A stretch of 64,000 nt of DNA, from the NCBI GenBank assembly GCA_916048095.2, contig OU696597.1, positions 5,225,247-5,289,246 of the forward strand, given 5' to 3'. Below the pieces are notes generated by a model. It was not told the origin of the DNA. It searched no databases and saw only the letters and a list, made by a program, of their open reading frames with translations. Positions 1 through 11,511 of the stretch are shown piece by piece. Source of the DNA: Sacculina carcini (taxonomy: Eukaryota; Arthropoda; Thecostraca; Sacculinidae). The stretch's first letter is position 1. The number at the start of each line of letters is the position of its first letter. Made by a program: the position numbers and the translations under genes.

Positions 1-764
1 ATGTAGCGATTGTCGCATCAAATGATGAACGGCAAGCCATTCTTGGTTGAAATGTTCTCCGAAAAACTTTTCAATGTCTATCGGCGGTAATCCATATTTG
101 ACCAGGAACTCCTGGCGGCCTACATAGCGGTACTGTATTTCTGTCAACTAGTGGAAGCGCCAACATCTGACCTTCCACAACAATCATCGCCCACTGGTCG
201 GTGATTTTTACAGTTACATACAGACGAATTTGGACAGAAGAAACGTTTCCGGTGCCGAGAATATAGTGGCCGATCGCCTTCAAGACCAGTTGGCATAATA
301 AATGCAGTAGAGAAGGCAAACAGCTGTCCACCATTAACCACGCGTAAATCCACTCCATTTATTCACTTGCAATGACTACTGCACAGATTGGACCCAGAAA
401 CTCCTTTATTAATTGACCGTCTTATTGTGTTCTCATTGGACAACTAAAACTACATTGACTGTTGAGTGTCATTAATTTACTTATTTATTGTCGTCGTAAT
501 AGAAGAACAAAAAGTGTATTCACCAGCAACGACTCACACAGATAATTAGTGATAATGCAGATAGTCTCACAGATAACAACCTCACAAGCTACCAACACAG
601 CAAGCTCCACTAACACACCGCCCCATTTAGAACATTGCAAAAACGCCTTGCTAATTATATTCTAAGCGATCCAATTGCACATACGCATACGCGCACAGGC
701 TCACACACATACAGGCACACATACGCAGGCGCACACACAACACATGCACACAACGACGCGCAAG
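1..764. other. Unassigned sequence with a CA-rich patch
   Basis: I see no convincing gene here. Short open frames near 71-358 overlap on the same strand in two frames and have no recognisable domain. Positions about 678-750 are rich in CACA/CATA/CGCA steps, a degenerate CA microsatellite. The right edge at 765 is the end of a hAT-like fragment. Confidence 0.5.
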
Positions 765-911
765 TAGACATGTGACCTCAAAAAAAGATGTTTTTAAAAA
801 AACGTTTTTTGCCAAAAAACACGTTTTTTGTTTTCTTTGAAGTCATGCAAATATTTCAAGTGATGGAAATTATATATTTGGGATGTTAAATGAATTATTT
901 TTATCAACACA
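765..911. mobile_element. Truncated end of hAT-like element (same family as 21740-23354)
   Basis: Read on the plus strand this matches the reverse complement of the right end of the element at 21740-23354: TAG-A-N-ATG terminus, homopolymer runs around CGTTTTTTGCCAAAAAAC, then TCATGCAAA and TATATTTGGGATGTTAAAT. Similarity stops at 910/911, directly at a CTAG of the GC-motif repeat, so the fragment appears interrupted by that repeat rather than simply decayed. No coding capacity. Confidence 0.6.
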
Positions 912-3339
912 CTAGCATCAAGACCCGCCCGTCGTGCGGAACAGTTCATATTATTAAATTTGTATTCAATTCATAAGATAAAACGAATAAAAATTTCAAA
1001 AGAACAAAGTAAACCCATAAAAAGTATTAACCAATAGAAACGTCTGAATATGAATGTTTTTATTTTAGTTGTGGCAAAATATTTTCCCTCGAACAGCCTC
1101 ATATTTAAACCTGCCCGTCGTGCGGAACGATTAATAAATTAAAATTAATAAATACAGTCAAAATCTTGACCAATTGCAAAATCTAAATTTGTAAATTATT
1201 ACTCTACTGGTGCGTGAGTATTTGCTCCAAGAATTGTTGGTGTGATTTTATTGCGTACGGGCTAACTATAAGAAGGCTCTTTGGGTCTATTTGAGGTTAT
1301 TTGAGGGAATATATTTTGTGAAAATATAAATGAAAATATTCACATTTAGACTTTTCTATTGGTTTATGGTTATACTTTTTATGGGGTCACATATTCTGTT
1401 TTATTTGTATTCCTTTTTATTTTATGAATTGAGTATGAATATTATTTTATGAAGTGTTCCGCACGACGGACGAGTTTAAATTTTAGCTTGTGAGAGATTT
1501 CTCAGTAGCATTATTGGTGAGCCCACTTTCGAGGTAAGTCTGTGACAGATTTAAGAGCCGATTTAAAAGAGCAAGATTTGAATGCTGGATGTAATTGGCA
1601 AGGTGTGATAAAACATTATAATAAATAATAGGTTATGGCTAGGGCTGTCAAAAAAGTAACCTAAAAATCAGAAAAAAGTAACTATATTTTCGAGAAAAAG
1701 TAACCTAAAAAAGTAACCTAAAAATAACCTGAGTTTTAAAGTTATTATCATTTTTGTATCGTTTTATCACATGTTTATCACGCCTTTGCTGATTAGTGCG
1801 CTATATGAAATACACGGTTTGTTTGTTGTTTGTTTGAGAACGTATAAAGTAACCTAATAACCAATAAAAAGGTAACCTAAAAATAACCTCCTTCAAAAAA
1901 GGTCAAATTTCTGTTTGCAGTTCTGAAGGAAGAAAATACACCAGTCCTTTTTTATCATCTTTCCGAGTTGGTACCACTTTTCCACCCTCTCCGATCTGGT
2001 ACCATTTTTACAACAAACAACCAAAAGTGACTTAACATAATTTAGCTAACATCGAAAAAAGGAGCATAACCATCAAAATATAATTTTAAGTGGAAAGGTC
2101 ATACAAAGGCGAAATACACTAATTGCAAATGTAAATATTTTTTGTAATGGTCGCAATAATATTCTTTTATTTTTTCAATGGAAGTTTTTATCAAATAGCA
2201 CGTACTACAGTATAGTAAACACTGCATGTGTGAATGCCCCCCGTCCTCCCAAATGCAGCACCCTGTGCTCCCAGTCTTAAAATGTCAAACGTGGAAAATG
2301 GCGCTATCTCACGCCCTGAAAATCACGTGCAAAAATTCCTGTTAAGTAAATACTTACTGTCAAGTGCTACAGTGCAGTGTCTGGTATAGAGAGCTCACAC
2401 ATCATACTATACCACGCTCCAAACATCTCACGACACCCTCCGGTGCGTGGACATTTCCTAAAATGGAATTACACTATCCTGCGTACCCAAAAACGCATAA
2501 ATATCGAGTAGCACGGATATTAAGATGAATATCAATTGCTAAATCCTAACAGCAGAAATGTTGACATTTCTTGATCTTCAGACCTAATATTCCATCTCTT
2601 TTCCTATTTTATCCTCATATATACCGTTTTTGTGCCTCTTATCTGCAAAAAGTCACCAAACTTCGTGGTTAACTTAACTAATAACAAGAAAAATAACAAA
2701 AGGTAACCTGACGATAAAAAATTAACCTTAAAAGCAAAAAAGTAACCTAACGATGAAAAAGTAACTTTTGGTAACCTAATAACTTTCTTAATAATTATCA
2801 TACACAACTTTTTCATGCAGTTTTGAATAGCTTATGAAAAAGTGATCTTTAGGTGAAAAAGTAACTTTATTAACGTTTGACAGCCCTAGTTATAAATATA
2901 TTTTGAAAACATTATGATAAAAAATTAGTCATTTTTCATTGTTTTGTATCAGAGTTCTGAATTATTCAGCACAACGGGCAGGTTTAAATAGGGTTTTTTT
3001 ACTCCTTTCTTTATTAATTCATATTTATTTTCTCTTATGAATTGAATATAAATATCATAGTATGAACTGTTTCGCACGACGGGTGGGTTTACATGCTAGA
3101 ATTTTCAATGTTTTGTACGTGTTAGTGTTCTGAATTATTCCGCACGACGGGTAGGTTTAAAAATGAGGTGGATTAAGGGATAATATTTTGTCAAATTTAT
3201 AATTAAAATATTCACATTTAGAGTTTTTATTGGTGAACGTATTTACAGGTTAAATGTTTTGCTTTTTAATTTTTATACAGTTTATTCTATGGATTGAATA
3301 TGCATTTTATTTTATGAATTGTTGAGCACGACGGGCGAT
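912..3339. repeat. GC-motif repeat modules, inverted pair, with nested hAT-like element
   Basis: AT-rich modules each carry the motif CCGCACGACGGGCGGG or a close variant. The motif lies on the minus strand near 923-938 and 1110-1130 and on the plus strand near 1460, 2970, 3072, 3140 and 3330, so the block is an inverted arrangement of the family that fills 31.9-64 kb. A CTAG lies 9 nt from the motif at 912-915 (minus strand) and 3096-3099 (plus strand). The block is interrupted by the element at 1640-2888. Copies here are more diverged than those after 31.9 kb. Confidence 0.65.
1640..2888. mobile_element. Non-autonomous hAT-like element with subterminal repeats
   Basis: The ends are inverted: TAGGGCTGTCAAA at the left and TTTGACAGCCCTA at the right. 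The flanks GTTATGGC (1632-1639) and GTTATAAA (2889-2896) share their first five bases, consistent with a decayed 8-bp target duplication. Both ends hold many short repeats of the type AAAAGTAACCTAA in direct and inverted orientation, a pattern common in hAT subterminal regions where transposase binds. No transposase-like frame exists inside, so it would depend on an enzyme in trans. hAT assignment rests on TIR style and TSD length; confidence is moderate. Confidence 0.6.
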
Positions 3340-3515
<176 letters not shown>

Positions 3516-4800
3516 ATATATATTTTATAGTGTTATATATTGTTATTTATTAGACTATACTGCAGCAAAGCTATGCTAAATTTAATTTATTTTTCATACT
3601 TCTATGTAAACTCGCTAATTATATAAATAAACGCATAATTAAACTCGCTAATTGTGGAGCATTCGTGTGTGAGTCGCAAGAAGCGTGGCAACCCCGCACG
3701 CCTATGCTTAGTCAGCATTTAATATGAGCGCGTGGCGGACGGCGACGTGCTACTGCAAGCAGCTAGCGTACGTGAAGGATTGCACAGCCTATAAATTCAT
3801 CCCGTATAAATGTGTCAATCACGTATTCGTTCGACAGCTTAACACGTGTTGAGCAGAGCATCCAGGGGAATCACTCGACTTTATGAGAATTGTATTACTC
3901 GTTCGATAAGTAGTTTAACCCCAGGGAAGCGCAAAAACAAAAGCAGGTAATCCAAATTTATCCATCTGGGGAATGCTAGTCAGGGAGTTATGAGGAAACT
4001 ACCACCAACCACCGGTGAGACACCTAGTCACACGCTTGCACTAGCTCCGCCTCAGTCGTCCGTCACGTGCTGCATAAAAGGGGAATGCGAGCAATTCTCG
4101 AGGTCTTTCGAGGCCACAAGGCGAATTAGTGCATCAGTAGTTGTGAGGCAATTGGAGGTCATTTGTCCGTTAGCCGTGTCCGAGCTTACGGTCTTGTTCA
4201 GTCTTTTTCGTTGATTTCTTCTTGTGATGTGTGCTTGCCTCGACTTATACGAAATATTACTCGTATATTGTCCGTGTTCGGGCAGATCAGCAAGTGGCGT
4301 GCATTGTGTGTTTGTGACTGGTGTTTGTGACGACCTCCACACCTTGTCACCTACCGACGCCAATTCCCCAGGTCGCTGACCGCGGTCTACTTGATAGGAC
4401 ACACACAGTGCATGCGCAACACCATCCAATAGCGAACAAGCACGCCTGTGACGTAACTAAGCACGCGCACGAACACACAGAACGCGCACGCCAGCACATA
4501 CACGAACATTCATTCATCACATAACTCTTAAACACAAAGCACATGAGCAATGCAACAGCTAATCATTAAATACTCACACACACACACTGTATCAACAACT
4601 TAAGATATACAATATGAACTGATGTCACATTCTGCTATGCCTCTGCTACCAATACAGTGACCTACGCGAGGTAAAGACCACAACGATAACGATTTTTGAG
4701 ATAAAGACCACAACGAAACAAAACTAGACTATCACAAATTCCGTGAGGAGCACCACCGCTACAAATAGGTGCCATGAGAAGAAACGCTACTACACATACT
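3516..4800. other. Unassigned; possible LTR remnant
   Basis: No gene recognised. The sequence AAACTCGCTAATT occurs twice (about 3609 and 3643). A stretch starting TGTGGAGC near 3653, with TATA-like elements (CCTATAAATTC near 3790) and ending in AACA near 3844, resembles a solo LTR, but no partner or target duplication was found. Short frames at 3990-4550 overlap on both strands and show no domain. Confidence 0.3.
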
Positions 4801-4929
4801 TTTACTCAATGTTGTTGAATGTTGGTTGTTGTTTATTGAATCAGATTTGAGTTGTTGCAACTTATTCAATCATGCTTTCATTTATTGAGGGTTGTTTTTT
4901 ATTGAATCACATAATTGTTGTTGATTATT

Positions 4930-5178
4930 ATTATTATTATTAATTACAGGCAAATCCAGTAGCATGGGAAGAGTGCAAGCACTATTACCACCTTAAGGTG
5001 GCCCCATGTACCGGAAGCGCCCAAAAGATTCAGAGAGAAAGAGAGTTCGAAAAGAAAAGTCTAGAAAGAGAGTTGGAAAAAAAATAATAAATAAATAACA
5101 ATAAATAATAAACCATTATCCGATAACACTCCATAATGTCATTCCGCCCACTTTCCTCAATAAGTAATAACAATCAAC
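4930..5178 (+). repeat. Left arm of large inverted repeat
   Basis: The reverse complement of this arm matches 7783-8262 through recognisable blocks: GTGGGCGG-TGACAT-ATGGAGTG, TTTTCGAACTC, GCGCTTCCGGTA, GGTGGTAAT-GTGCTTGCACT and GCCTGTAATTAATAATAA. It lacks the 258-bp MITE of the right arm and so shows the unoccupied target site (single GAAGAGTG, reverse complement CACTCTTC). The two arms enclose the Jockey-like remnant. Confidence 0.75.
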
Positions 5179-5700
5179 AATAAATATGTGATTCAGTAAA
5201 TAACAACCATCACTAAAAAAAAAAAAATATTAATAAATAAGTAATAAATAACAATCAAGAACAATAAATATGATTCAATATGAAACATCCAACAATAAAT
5301 AAAAATTTGATTCAATAAGTAACAACAACACAAATAAATATGATTCAATAAACAACAACAACACCAATAAATATGATTCAATAAACAGCAGCAACAATAA
5401 ATATGATTTAATAAACAGCAACAACAATAAATTTGATTCAATAAACAACAACAGCCAACACTGAGTAAAAGTATAATTTAATAAATAACAACAATAATAA
5501 TTAGTAATAAATAGAGAGTAAAATTAGAATAAATATAAATAATTAGAAGATAAATAACAATAAACATGAATAAATAAAAATAAATAACAATAAATATGAA
5601 TAAATACAATAATTATGAATAAATAACAATAAATATGAATAAATAACAATAAATATGAATAAATAACAATAAATATGAATAAATAAACAATTAATAAGAC
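5179..5700. repeat. AT-rich tandem repeats at the 3' side of the LINE
   Basis: Two minisatellite patches. 5230-5460 repeats a 24-27-bp unit around AATAAATATGATTCAATAAA plus CAACAAC. 5580-5690 repeats a 20-bp unit AAATAACAATAAATATGAAT. Frames through these repeats give low-complexity peptides and are not genes. Their position directly downstream of the LINE's last codon suggests an expanded LINE tail. Confidence 0.7.
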
Positions 5701-7690
5701 TCAGCAGTCAATTCCGCTCTTTCAGTAGCATTTCATTTACTTTGGCCTTGAATTTATTCAAAATGCTCTGCGAGAAAGCCTCCTCCTTCAACGTGTTCCA
5801 AGTAGCCACAGTGGCCGGAAGAAAGCAACGTTGTAATTGCTTTGTACGACAACGAATTGGAGCCATGCACTGGGAATGCTGTTTGGATGTAAACCGTGTG
5901 CTTCTTGCTGCCAAGAAATCATCAGGAATTGACTTGCTCATCAGATGATGGTCGTTGTGCTTGATCTTGTACAGCATGCACACGCTGCTGACCTTTCGAC
6001 GATAGCAAAGATCACCAAGAACCAAGTCACCACAGAGGAACTTGCAAGTTCTAACAACTCTGTTGATGAGATTGACAATCCGCAACAGAAGACCACACGG
6101 GGGCGCAGTACTCCAGAATTGGCAAAATGAAACAGCGAAAACAACGTTTTGAGATTGTGCTGCTACCGAACATCCGATATGCCTTTCTTATAATTCCCAG
6201 TTTCCGCGATGCCGAACAAACTAGCTTCTGAATGTGACTCTCAAATGTCAGTTTTGAGTCTGAATGTACTCCCAATAATATGAGCTCATTAAACACGCTG
6301 AGATGGGCGTCTTTTATGAGGATAGCTCCATGTGAAAGTTGAACGGTACGTAACCTAGAAACCAACAAGCATTTAGATTTCGAAGTGTTCAGCATCATAT
6401 TCCACCTCTCACAGCACTTCAGGACGCTGCTGAGATCGTCGTTGACCGTTTGACGCACCTGTGGTCTGTCCGAAGGAGATGAAATTACAGCCATCAAGGT
6501 GATATCATCAGCATATCCATATCAAGGGTTGCGTGTGGTTGTGTACAGGTCAGCGGTGTGAATGCTGAACAAAATTGGACCCAACACACTTCCCTGCTGG
6601 ACACCGGACACAATGCTCTGCCAGCGACTGTATGCTCCATCGATGGCAACACGTTGTACGCGATTGGATAGAAATCGATGCAAAACACTCAGCAAGCGAC
6701 CGCCGACTCCAATGCTTCTGAGTTTTTGCAACAAGCCCTGGTAGCTCACACGGTCAAATGCTGCCGAGAAATCCAACTGCACAATACAGGCTTCACTGCC
6801 TTTGTCTAGCACTTGCTGGAGCTTGTGCGTGATAGTAAGCAGAGCGTCAGTCGTGCTGAGTTTTTTGCGGTATGCAAATTTGTTTTCCGACAGCAGATTG
6901 TTGCTCTCAAGGTAGTTGGACAGTCTGGAAGATATCAAGTGCTCGAATATTTTGGACAGAATCGGCCTAATTGATATCGGCCGGTAGTTTGCAGCATCAG
7001 CTGAATTGGTTCCTTTTGGTATGAGCGTGATATTCGCAACCCGCCAACAGGATGGAAACTAACCAGTTTTCATCAAGCGCCTGAAAACAGCACTGAGCTT
7101 CGGAGCTAGAGTATCTGCCGTGTTCTTGAAAAATAGCGGAAACATATTCAGATGGTCTGTTCCTCCGTGGGCATCAATATCTTTCATGAGATTCGCCACT
7201 TATTTTGATCGGAAGGCAATGTCTATGATTTTCGGGCCGAGGACAGATGAATCGACAGACGGAATGGACCCTTGACATTGCTTGGAATTGAAGAAATCCA
7301 TAAGCAGCTCAAATTCTCTTCTGGGTTGCTTTTGAGCTTACCGTTCGCTGAAAATATAGGAGGGATAGACAGGTCATGTCCAAACACTGACGATTTCAAA
7401 GTTGACCACCATTTGTGGGCGTCATTGACAGATGTTAGCTTTTCAGCAAGTTTAGTTGAGTGATGTGTTTCCGCTTCTGAATACACATGCTCAGCATGCC
7501 GTCTGGCCTCAGTGTAGACATTCCATGAATTGGCTGAGCGCGATTGAAGCCACTTGTGGTAAGCCTCCTGCTTGAATTCACGTGCGCTGTGACATTCGTT
7601 GGTGAACCAGGCTTTGTCATCAAAGCGAAAACGTAGTTTTTAGTAGGCGCTCTCTTTGAGATGACATCGGTAATGTATTTGTTCAATGCA
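5701..7690 (-). pseudogene. Jockey-like non-LTR retrotransposon ORF2 (RT), broken
   Basis: Read right to left, fragments in several frames give a LINE polymerase. First come N-terminal pieces (7223-7686) with the pre-RT W-W-S-TLK region. Then the RT core (6522-6938) has the motif-A-like LDFSAAFDRV and the VSGVQQGSVLGP motif, and a YADD catalytic box follows (about 6480-6495). The thumb and C-terminal region (5708-6497) ends KERN-stop at 5708. A TGA separates the GVQQG segment from the YADD box in the same frame; other joins need frameshifts (near 7440, 6940-7220 and 6070). The AP endonuclease domain and ORF1 are absent, so it is 5'-truncated or decayed. The function in life is target-primed reverse transcription; this copy is dead. 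Confidence 0.85.
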
Positions 7691-7782
7691 TCGACGCGGC
7701 ATTCCTTTTGCAGCAGATTTTAAACTTTAATTGCTTTCAATTAAATTTATTGATTGTTGTTGAAAATGAAATTAAATTGAAA

Positions 7783-8262
7783 TGATTGTTGTTATTTATT
7801 GAGAAACGTGGGCGGAGTGACATCATGGAGTGCTACCGGATGAATTGTAAATTGTTATTTATTATCTTTTCGAACTCTTCTCTCTAAATCTTTTCGGCGC
7901 TTCCGGTATGTGGGGCAACCGCAGGGTGGTAATGGTGCTTGCACTCTTCTAGAGAGGCTGCCAGGATTTATGCCCCCCCCCCCCCCGAAGGCAACACTTG
8001 GGGCCCCATTATAAATATAACACCAAATCATGAATTTATTTATTAGACATAATCACATAATACAAGCTCAGGTGAAAACATCTGAGCAAAAAGGTAAAGG
8101 CTATACATAATAAATATGATAAATTTCAATATCATATGTGAAGCAACGGGGCCCCTCAACATTCGGGCCCCCGGCCGGGGGGTACGGGGGTAGTTGCTAC
8201 GGCTCTGCACTCTTCCCATGCTTCTGGATATGCCTGTAATTAATAATAATAATAATAATAAT
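7783..8262 (-). repeat. Right arm of large inverted repeat, interrupted by a MITE
   Basis: Inverted counterpart of 4930-5178. Homology runs from the GTGGGCGGAGTGACATCATG region at about 7810 to the ATTAATAATAATAATAATA tract at about 8262, with the 258-bp MITE at 7950-8207 as the only large interruption. The arm lies upstream (5' side) of the minus-strand LINE; the other arm lies downstream of it. Confidence 0.75.
7950..8207. mobile_element. hAT-type MITE, copy 1 (TSD CACTCTTC)
   Basis: The 8-bp duplication CACTCTTC lies at 7942-7949 and 8208-8215. The right end reads ...GTTGCTACGGCTCTG; the left end is degenerate but aligns with copy 2. The interior is shared with 18691-18952: GGGGCCCC, AGCTCAGGTGAAAACATCTG, GCAAAAAGGTAAAGGCTATA, CGGGGCCCCTCAACATTCGG. 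It includes a C homopolymer at about 7973-7986. No coding capacity. The paralogous inverted arm at 4930-5178 preserves the empty site, confirming the insertion boundaries. Confidence 0.85.
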
Positions 8263-8478
8263 ATTTGGTGTCAAGCAGCGACCCTTCATCCGCGCCCATC
8301 CTTACTGTCTGATCAGCGCAATTGTCGTATTTTTGCTCATTTTCACTATATATCTCATCCTTGTGTAAAGACATTTATCAAGCTCGTTAAATTAATCTAT
8401 TTCTAGCCCAACATTATCAGTGACAACATTATGTTGATTGTCAGAGAGTAAAAAAATCACTGACACACCCGCAGCGCT
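8263..8478. other. Unassigned spacer
   Basis: AT-rich sequence between the inverted-repeat arm and the integrase fragment, following an AAT trinucleotide tract at about 8238-8262. Nothing recognised. Confidence 0.4.
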
Positions 8479-9178
8479 TTGCAAGAGTTTGGCTTGCCAT
8501 CTAGCAGATTCGAAGTGGTACACATCCACATTGTGGGCTCAGTATCAACTGATCGTGGTGGGCATTTTGAACGCCAGCTCTACAAGGAACTGTCAAACAT
8601 GATGGAGTTGCACTGCCGGAAAGCATCGTTGCACCCACTGGCGGATCCAGCGGGGGAGTTCAGTGGGTTGAAGATCCCCAAAATGTTTCCAACACCTCAT
8701 AACCAAGAGGTTAACCTGAAGAAGTCAAGAAAAACATCTATTGAATTTGTTGTTATGAGGATAATCGCAAAACATATTTGCACATTATTGTGTGTGTAAA
8801 AATGTGTATATATCATTAAAGATTGTCAATCATACATTATTCAGCCCCCCTAAATTTCACCCTGAATCCGATACTATTCGTACTGTGGGATGGTACACTT
8901 CTTCCAATGGGATGGTAGAACGCTCACACCGCGCTCTCAAAAGAGCGATAACAGCTAAGGGAGAAAAGTGGATTCAGTGTCTAACGGTAGTACTGTTGGG
9001 TATCAGAGTGGTCCCAAATAAGTTCGGCTATTCACCATTTACGGCTATGACTGGTTCATGTCTTCTCTTTCCTCGCCCCAGATTCGATCCTCTTCAGATT
9101 CAAATTCGATCCTCTTCAGATTCTTTCCTCGCCCCAGATTATTTCGATCACCAAATATTCACAAAACAGTCATCGTGA
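8479..9178 (+). pseudogene. Ty3/gypsy integrase fragment, broken
   Basis: 8479-8640 encodes FGLPSSRFEVVHIHIVG followed by STDRGGHFERQLYKELS, matching the start of a gypsy integrase core and then the second catalytic Asp segment (TDRG-FE); the intervening part of the domain is missing. 8880-9090 continues with SSNGMVERSHRALKRAI (third catalytic Glu region) and a C-terminal W-LLGIR-FGYSPFTAMTG segment. About 200 bp of unrelated AT-rich sequence (8690-8880) separates the two, with a frame change. It belongs to a gypsy lineage other than the two better-preserved ones here. A relic of DNA integration function. Confidence 0.7.
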
Positions 9179-9956
9179 TGTCGCAACGGTTATCCTGAAA
9201 CCGGTTATGCAGTCACACGCGTCATATCGACTTCCGTACTCTATCCATGGGCTCCGATCACGCAGCACAACAGCCATAACTGCCATAGGACCTAACCACG
9301 TGTGACTACGAATGTTTACGTGTGGATCGCGTAAGACGACCTCCTGAGGCGCCGTATGACTGAACGCTACAGCAAATGCGGTCAATAAACACACAATGAG
9401 CACTATCTGTTTGTATGTGTTATAGTGGAGCTTTATGGAGGTGTCTGTGTACATCTTGGTCGCTTGTGGTCAAGTGCCCTTGGGCTAAATGAGTTGCTAC
9501 AGTCAGCTCAGGCCGTATTCACCAAGCGACATCACTGGCTATGCCACATTTTGCGCAATTGTTGACCATGACAATGAATCTAAATGATATCATAAACCAA
9601 TTGTACAACAGATGAGTATGCGACAAACATCAGACAACAATTGTTATGTCAATGAATGACAGTTGTGTTTGTTCCGTTTTAAGGCGCATGTACTTATTAT
9701 TATTCACACGTTTTGTCGTCGGTCTTTAGTTACTTCAAGTTAAACTGCCTCATGTGAGCAGGTATTGTGTCCCTCATTGGTTTCCGTGAAGTACATCAAC
9801 CAATAATTGTCTGTCTGGGAGAAAGCCCACCGCTGTTTACACATCAACCGTTGCATCCCTCCAATGGATAGAGAAGATCAAGCTTGACTTTGACAGAGGT
9901 GTAGAAATGATAGTACTGGAACAAATGGAGGTCAGTCGCCCGATGATTATGTGTTC
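9179..9956. other. Unassigned sequence
   Basis: No gene recognised. A 94-codon minus-strand frame (9170-9454) has a hydrophobic stretch near its N-terminus but no domain, and overlaps the end of the integrase relic. I treat it as chance. Confidence 0.35.
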
Positions 9957-10319
9957 CAAAATGGCACTGACGCAAAAGCAATGAAGAACCGCGAAAATCA
10001 ATCAACTTCCAATCCTTGATTGAAGTCAGTATGCGTCAAACACAACCGACCATGCCACCATTCCAGCAGGTCTTATCTACCCAAATCCATCCTTTATCCA
10101 TTATCACGTCCTCCCAACAAGTAAAAACACGGCCGATACCCTTAATTTGTATCACTGTGTGGATATGGCATACCCCTGACCATGTTCATCACACCGGGAG
10201 GTAAGTACCGATATAAAACTACCCCAAGGGTTACAAAATTCAAAATTCTTACCATTCAAAATTGGAAGTAGATTGCTTTTCGCGTTTCTTCATTGCTTTT
10301 GCGTCAGTACCGTTTTGAC
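9957..10319. repeat. Palindromic pair, about 60-bp arms, 240-bp spacer
   Basis: 9957-10014 and the reverse complement of 10261-10319 agree at roughly 50 of 58 positions, with the shared core ACTGACGCAAAAGCAATGAA followed by an interrupted GCGAAAA and CTTCCAAT. The spacer (10015-10260) has no recognised gene. This could be a foldback element or an inverted duplication; no flanking duplication was identified. Confidence 0.65.
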
Positions 10320-10795
10320 AAGATAACAGTCGAATTCACTGATTGTGCCCCTGTCATTGATGACCATTCAGCGACACAATCGCAGATCTGTTATCACATA
10401 AAACAGAGTTCAGGCAACATCTGACATCGCTGTCGCTACGGTACTCCGCAAAACATAAAAAAGTGTGTGTTTTGTCATAAGACTGTTGACAGGGCAGAAC
10501 TTAGGATAGTCCGGACAGCGTGCAGCCATTGCGCCAGCACACATAGTCTATTCGTTGATTTCCTACCACAGAGAACAAACCAGACATGTGGTGATTATTG
10601 ATGTTAGTCGTCATGATAAAAGCCAAATGTCGGCGTTATATTACACACAACACAACCTGTTCCCGCTCCGTGTCCAACTATCAGCAAACACGCTGTGGTA
10701 CTGGAACGAAGTGATGCAAATGCTGTTTGACAACACAAGATAATCGCCACGGAAATAGAAAAAGGAATTAAAACAGTTTATTCGTTGAAACAGAC
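10320..10795. other. Unassigned sequence
   Basis: No gene or named repeat recognised. Short overlapping frames at 10555-10865 on both strands show no domain. Confidence 0.35.
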
Positions 10796-11203
10796 ATGCA
10801 TTCTGAAACATTGTTGCAAGACAGGCTTGTTCAACATTACACCGCTGACCTGTACACAACCACACGCAACCCTGTATATAGATATGCTGATTATATCACC
10901 TTGATGGCTCTAATTTCATCTCCTTCGGACAAACCACAGGTGCTTCAAACAGTCAACGACGATCTCAGCAGCATCTTAAAGTGGTGCGGGAGGTGGAATG
11001 TGATGCTGAATACTTCACAATATACAAGCCTACTGGTTTCTAGGTCACGTATCGTTCAACATTCACATAGAGATATCCTCATAAATTACGCCCAAATCAG
11101 CTTGTGTGATGAGCTCAAAATATTGGAAGTGCATGTAGAATCAAAACTGAACTTTCAGAGTCACATTCGGAAGGTAGTTTATTCGACATCGCGGAAACCG
11201 TTT
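10796..11203 (+). pseudogene. Jockey-like LINE fragment (RT thumb region), same family as 5701-7690
   Basis: The translation runs from TADLYTTTRNP through a damaged catalytic box (YADY in place of YADD) to NDDLSSILKWCGRWNVMLN and FQSHIRKVVYSTSRK. It is clearly homologous to 6051-6560 on the opposite strand. It is cut on the left near 10830 and on the right near 11200, where LTR-element sequence begins. Loss of the second Asp of the catalytic pair means it could not be active. Confidence 0.8.
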
Positions 11204-11208
11204 GTTCG

Positions 11209-11490
11209 TGTGGTGTGAGTTTGACTTTCATCGAAGCGTTTGCAGATAGCAGAGCGAGGGCGTATTTAGGGGAGGATGTTATTGTGTGTGAGCGCGTGCA
11301 TATGACGCGTCTCATGTTTCAAGTCTCGCGCCCGGGTATCGCGTCTCATGTGTCGGGCAGTGGGCGAGTGACGGTGTTGCGTTGAGGGTTGTCGTGGTGT
11401 AGCGTCATTGTGTCTGGTGTTGTGTATATTGTGCATATCCTTATTGTGTTTCTTCAATTTATCTGCCTTTCTTCAATACACTGAGCTACA
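11209..11490 (+). repeat. 5' LTR (282 bp)
   Basis: Begins TG and ends CA. It differs from the 3' LTR at only a handful of positions (for example GGGCGTATT versus GAGCGTGTT near the start). The internal region begins AGCTAACCGG with no TGG-type primer-binding site at the boundary. Confidence 0.93.
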
Positions 11491-11511
11491 AGCTAACCGG
11501 CCACATACGTT

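Noticed and set aside
71..358. Two overlapping minus-strand frames of 95 and 69 codons
   Set aside because: No domain, overlapping frames on the same strand, no supporting context.
3653..3845. Possible solo LTR (TGTGGAGC...AACA)
   Set aside because: Terminal dinucleotides alone are too weak; no second copy and no flanking duplication.
4052..4550. Several frames on both strands around 4.0-4.5 kb
   Set aside because: Mutually overlapping, no family signature, in sequence that may be LTR-derived.
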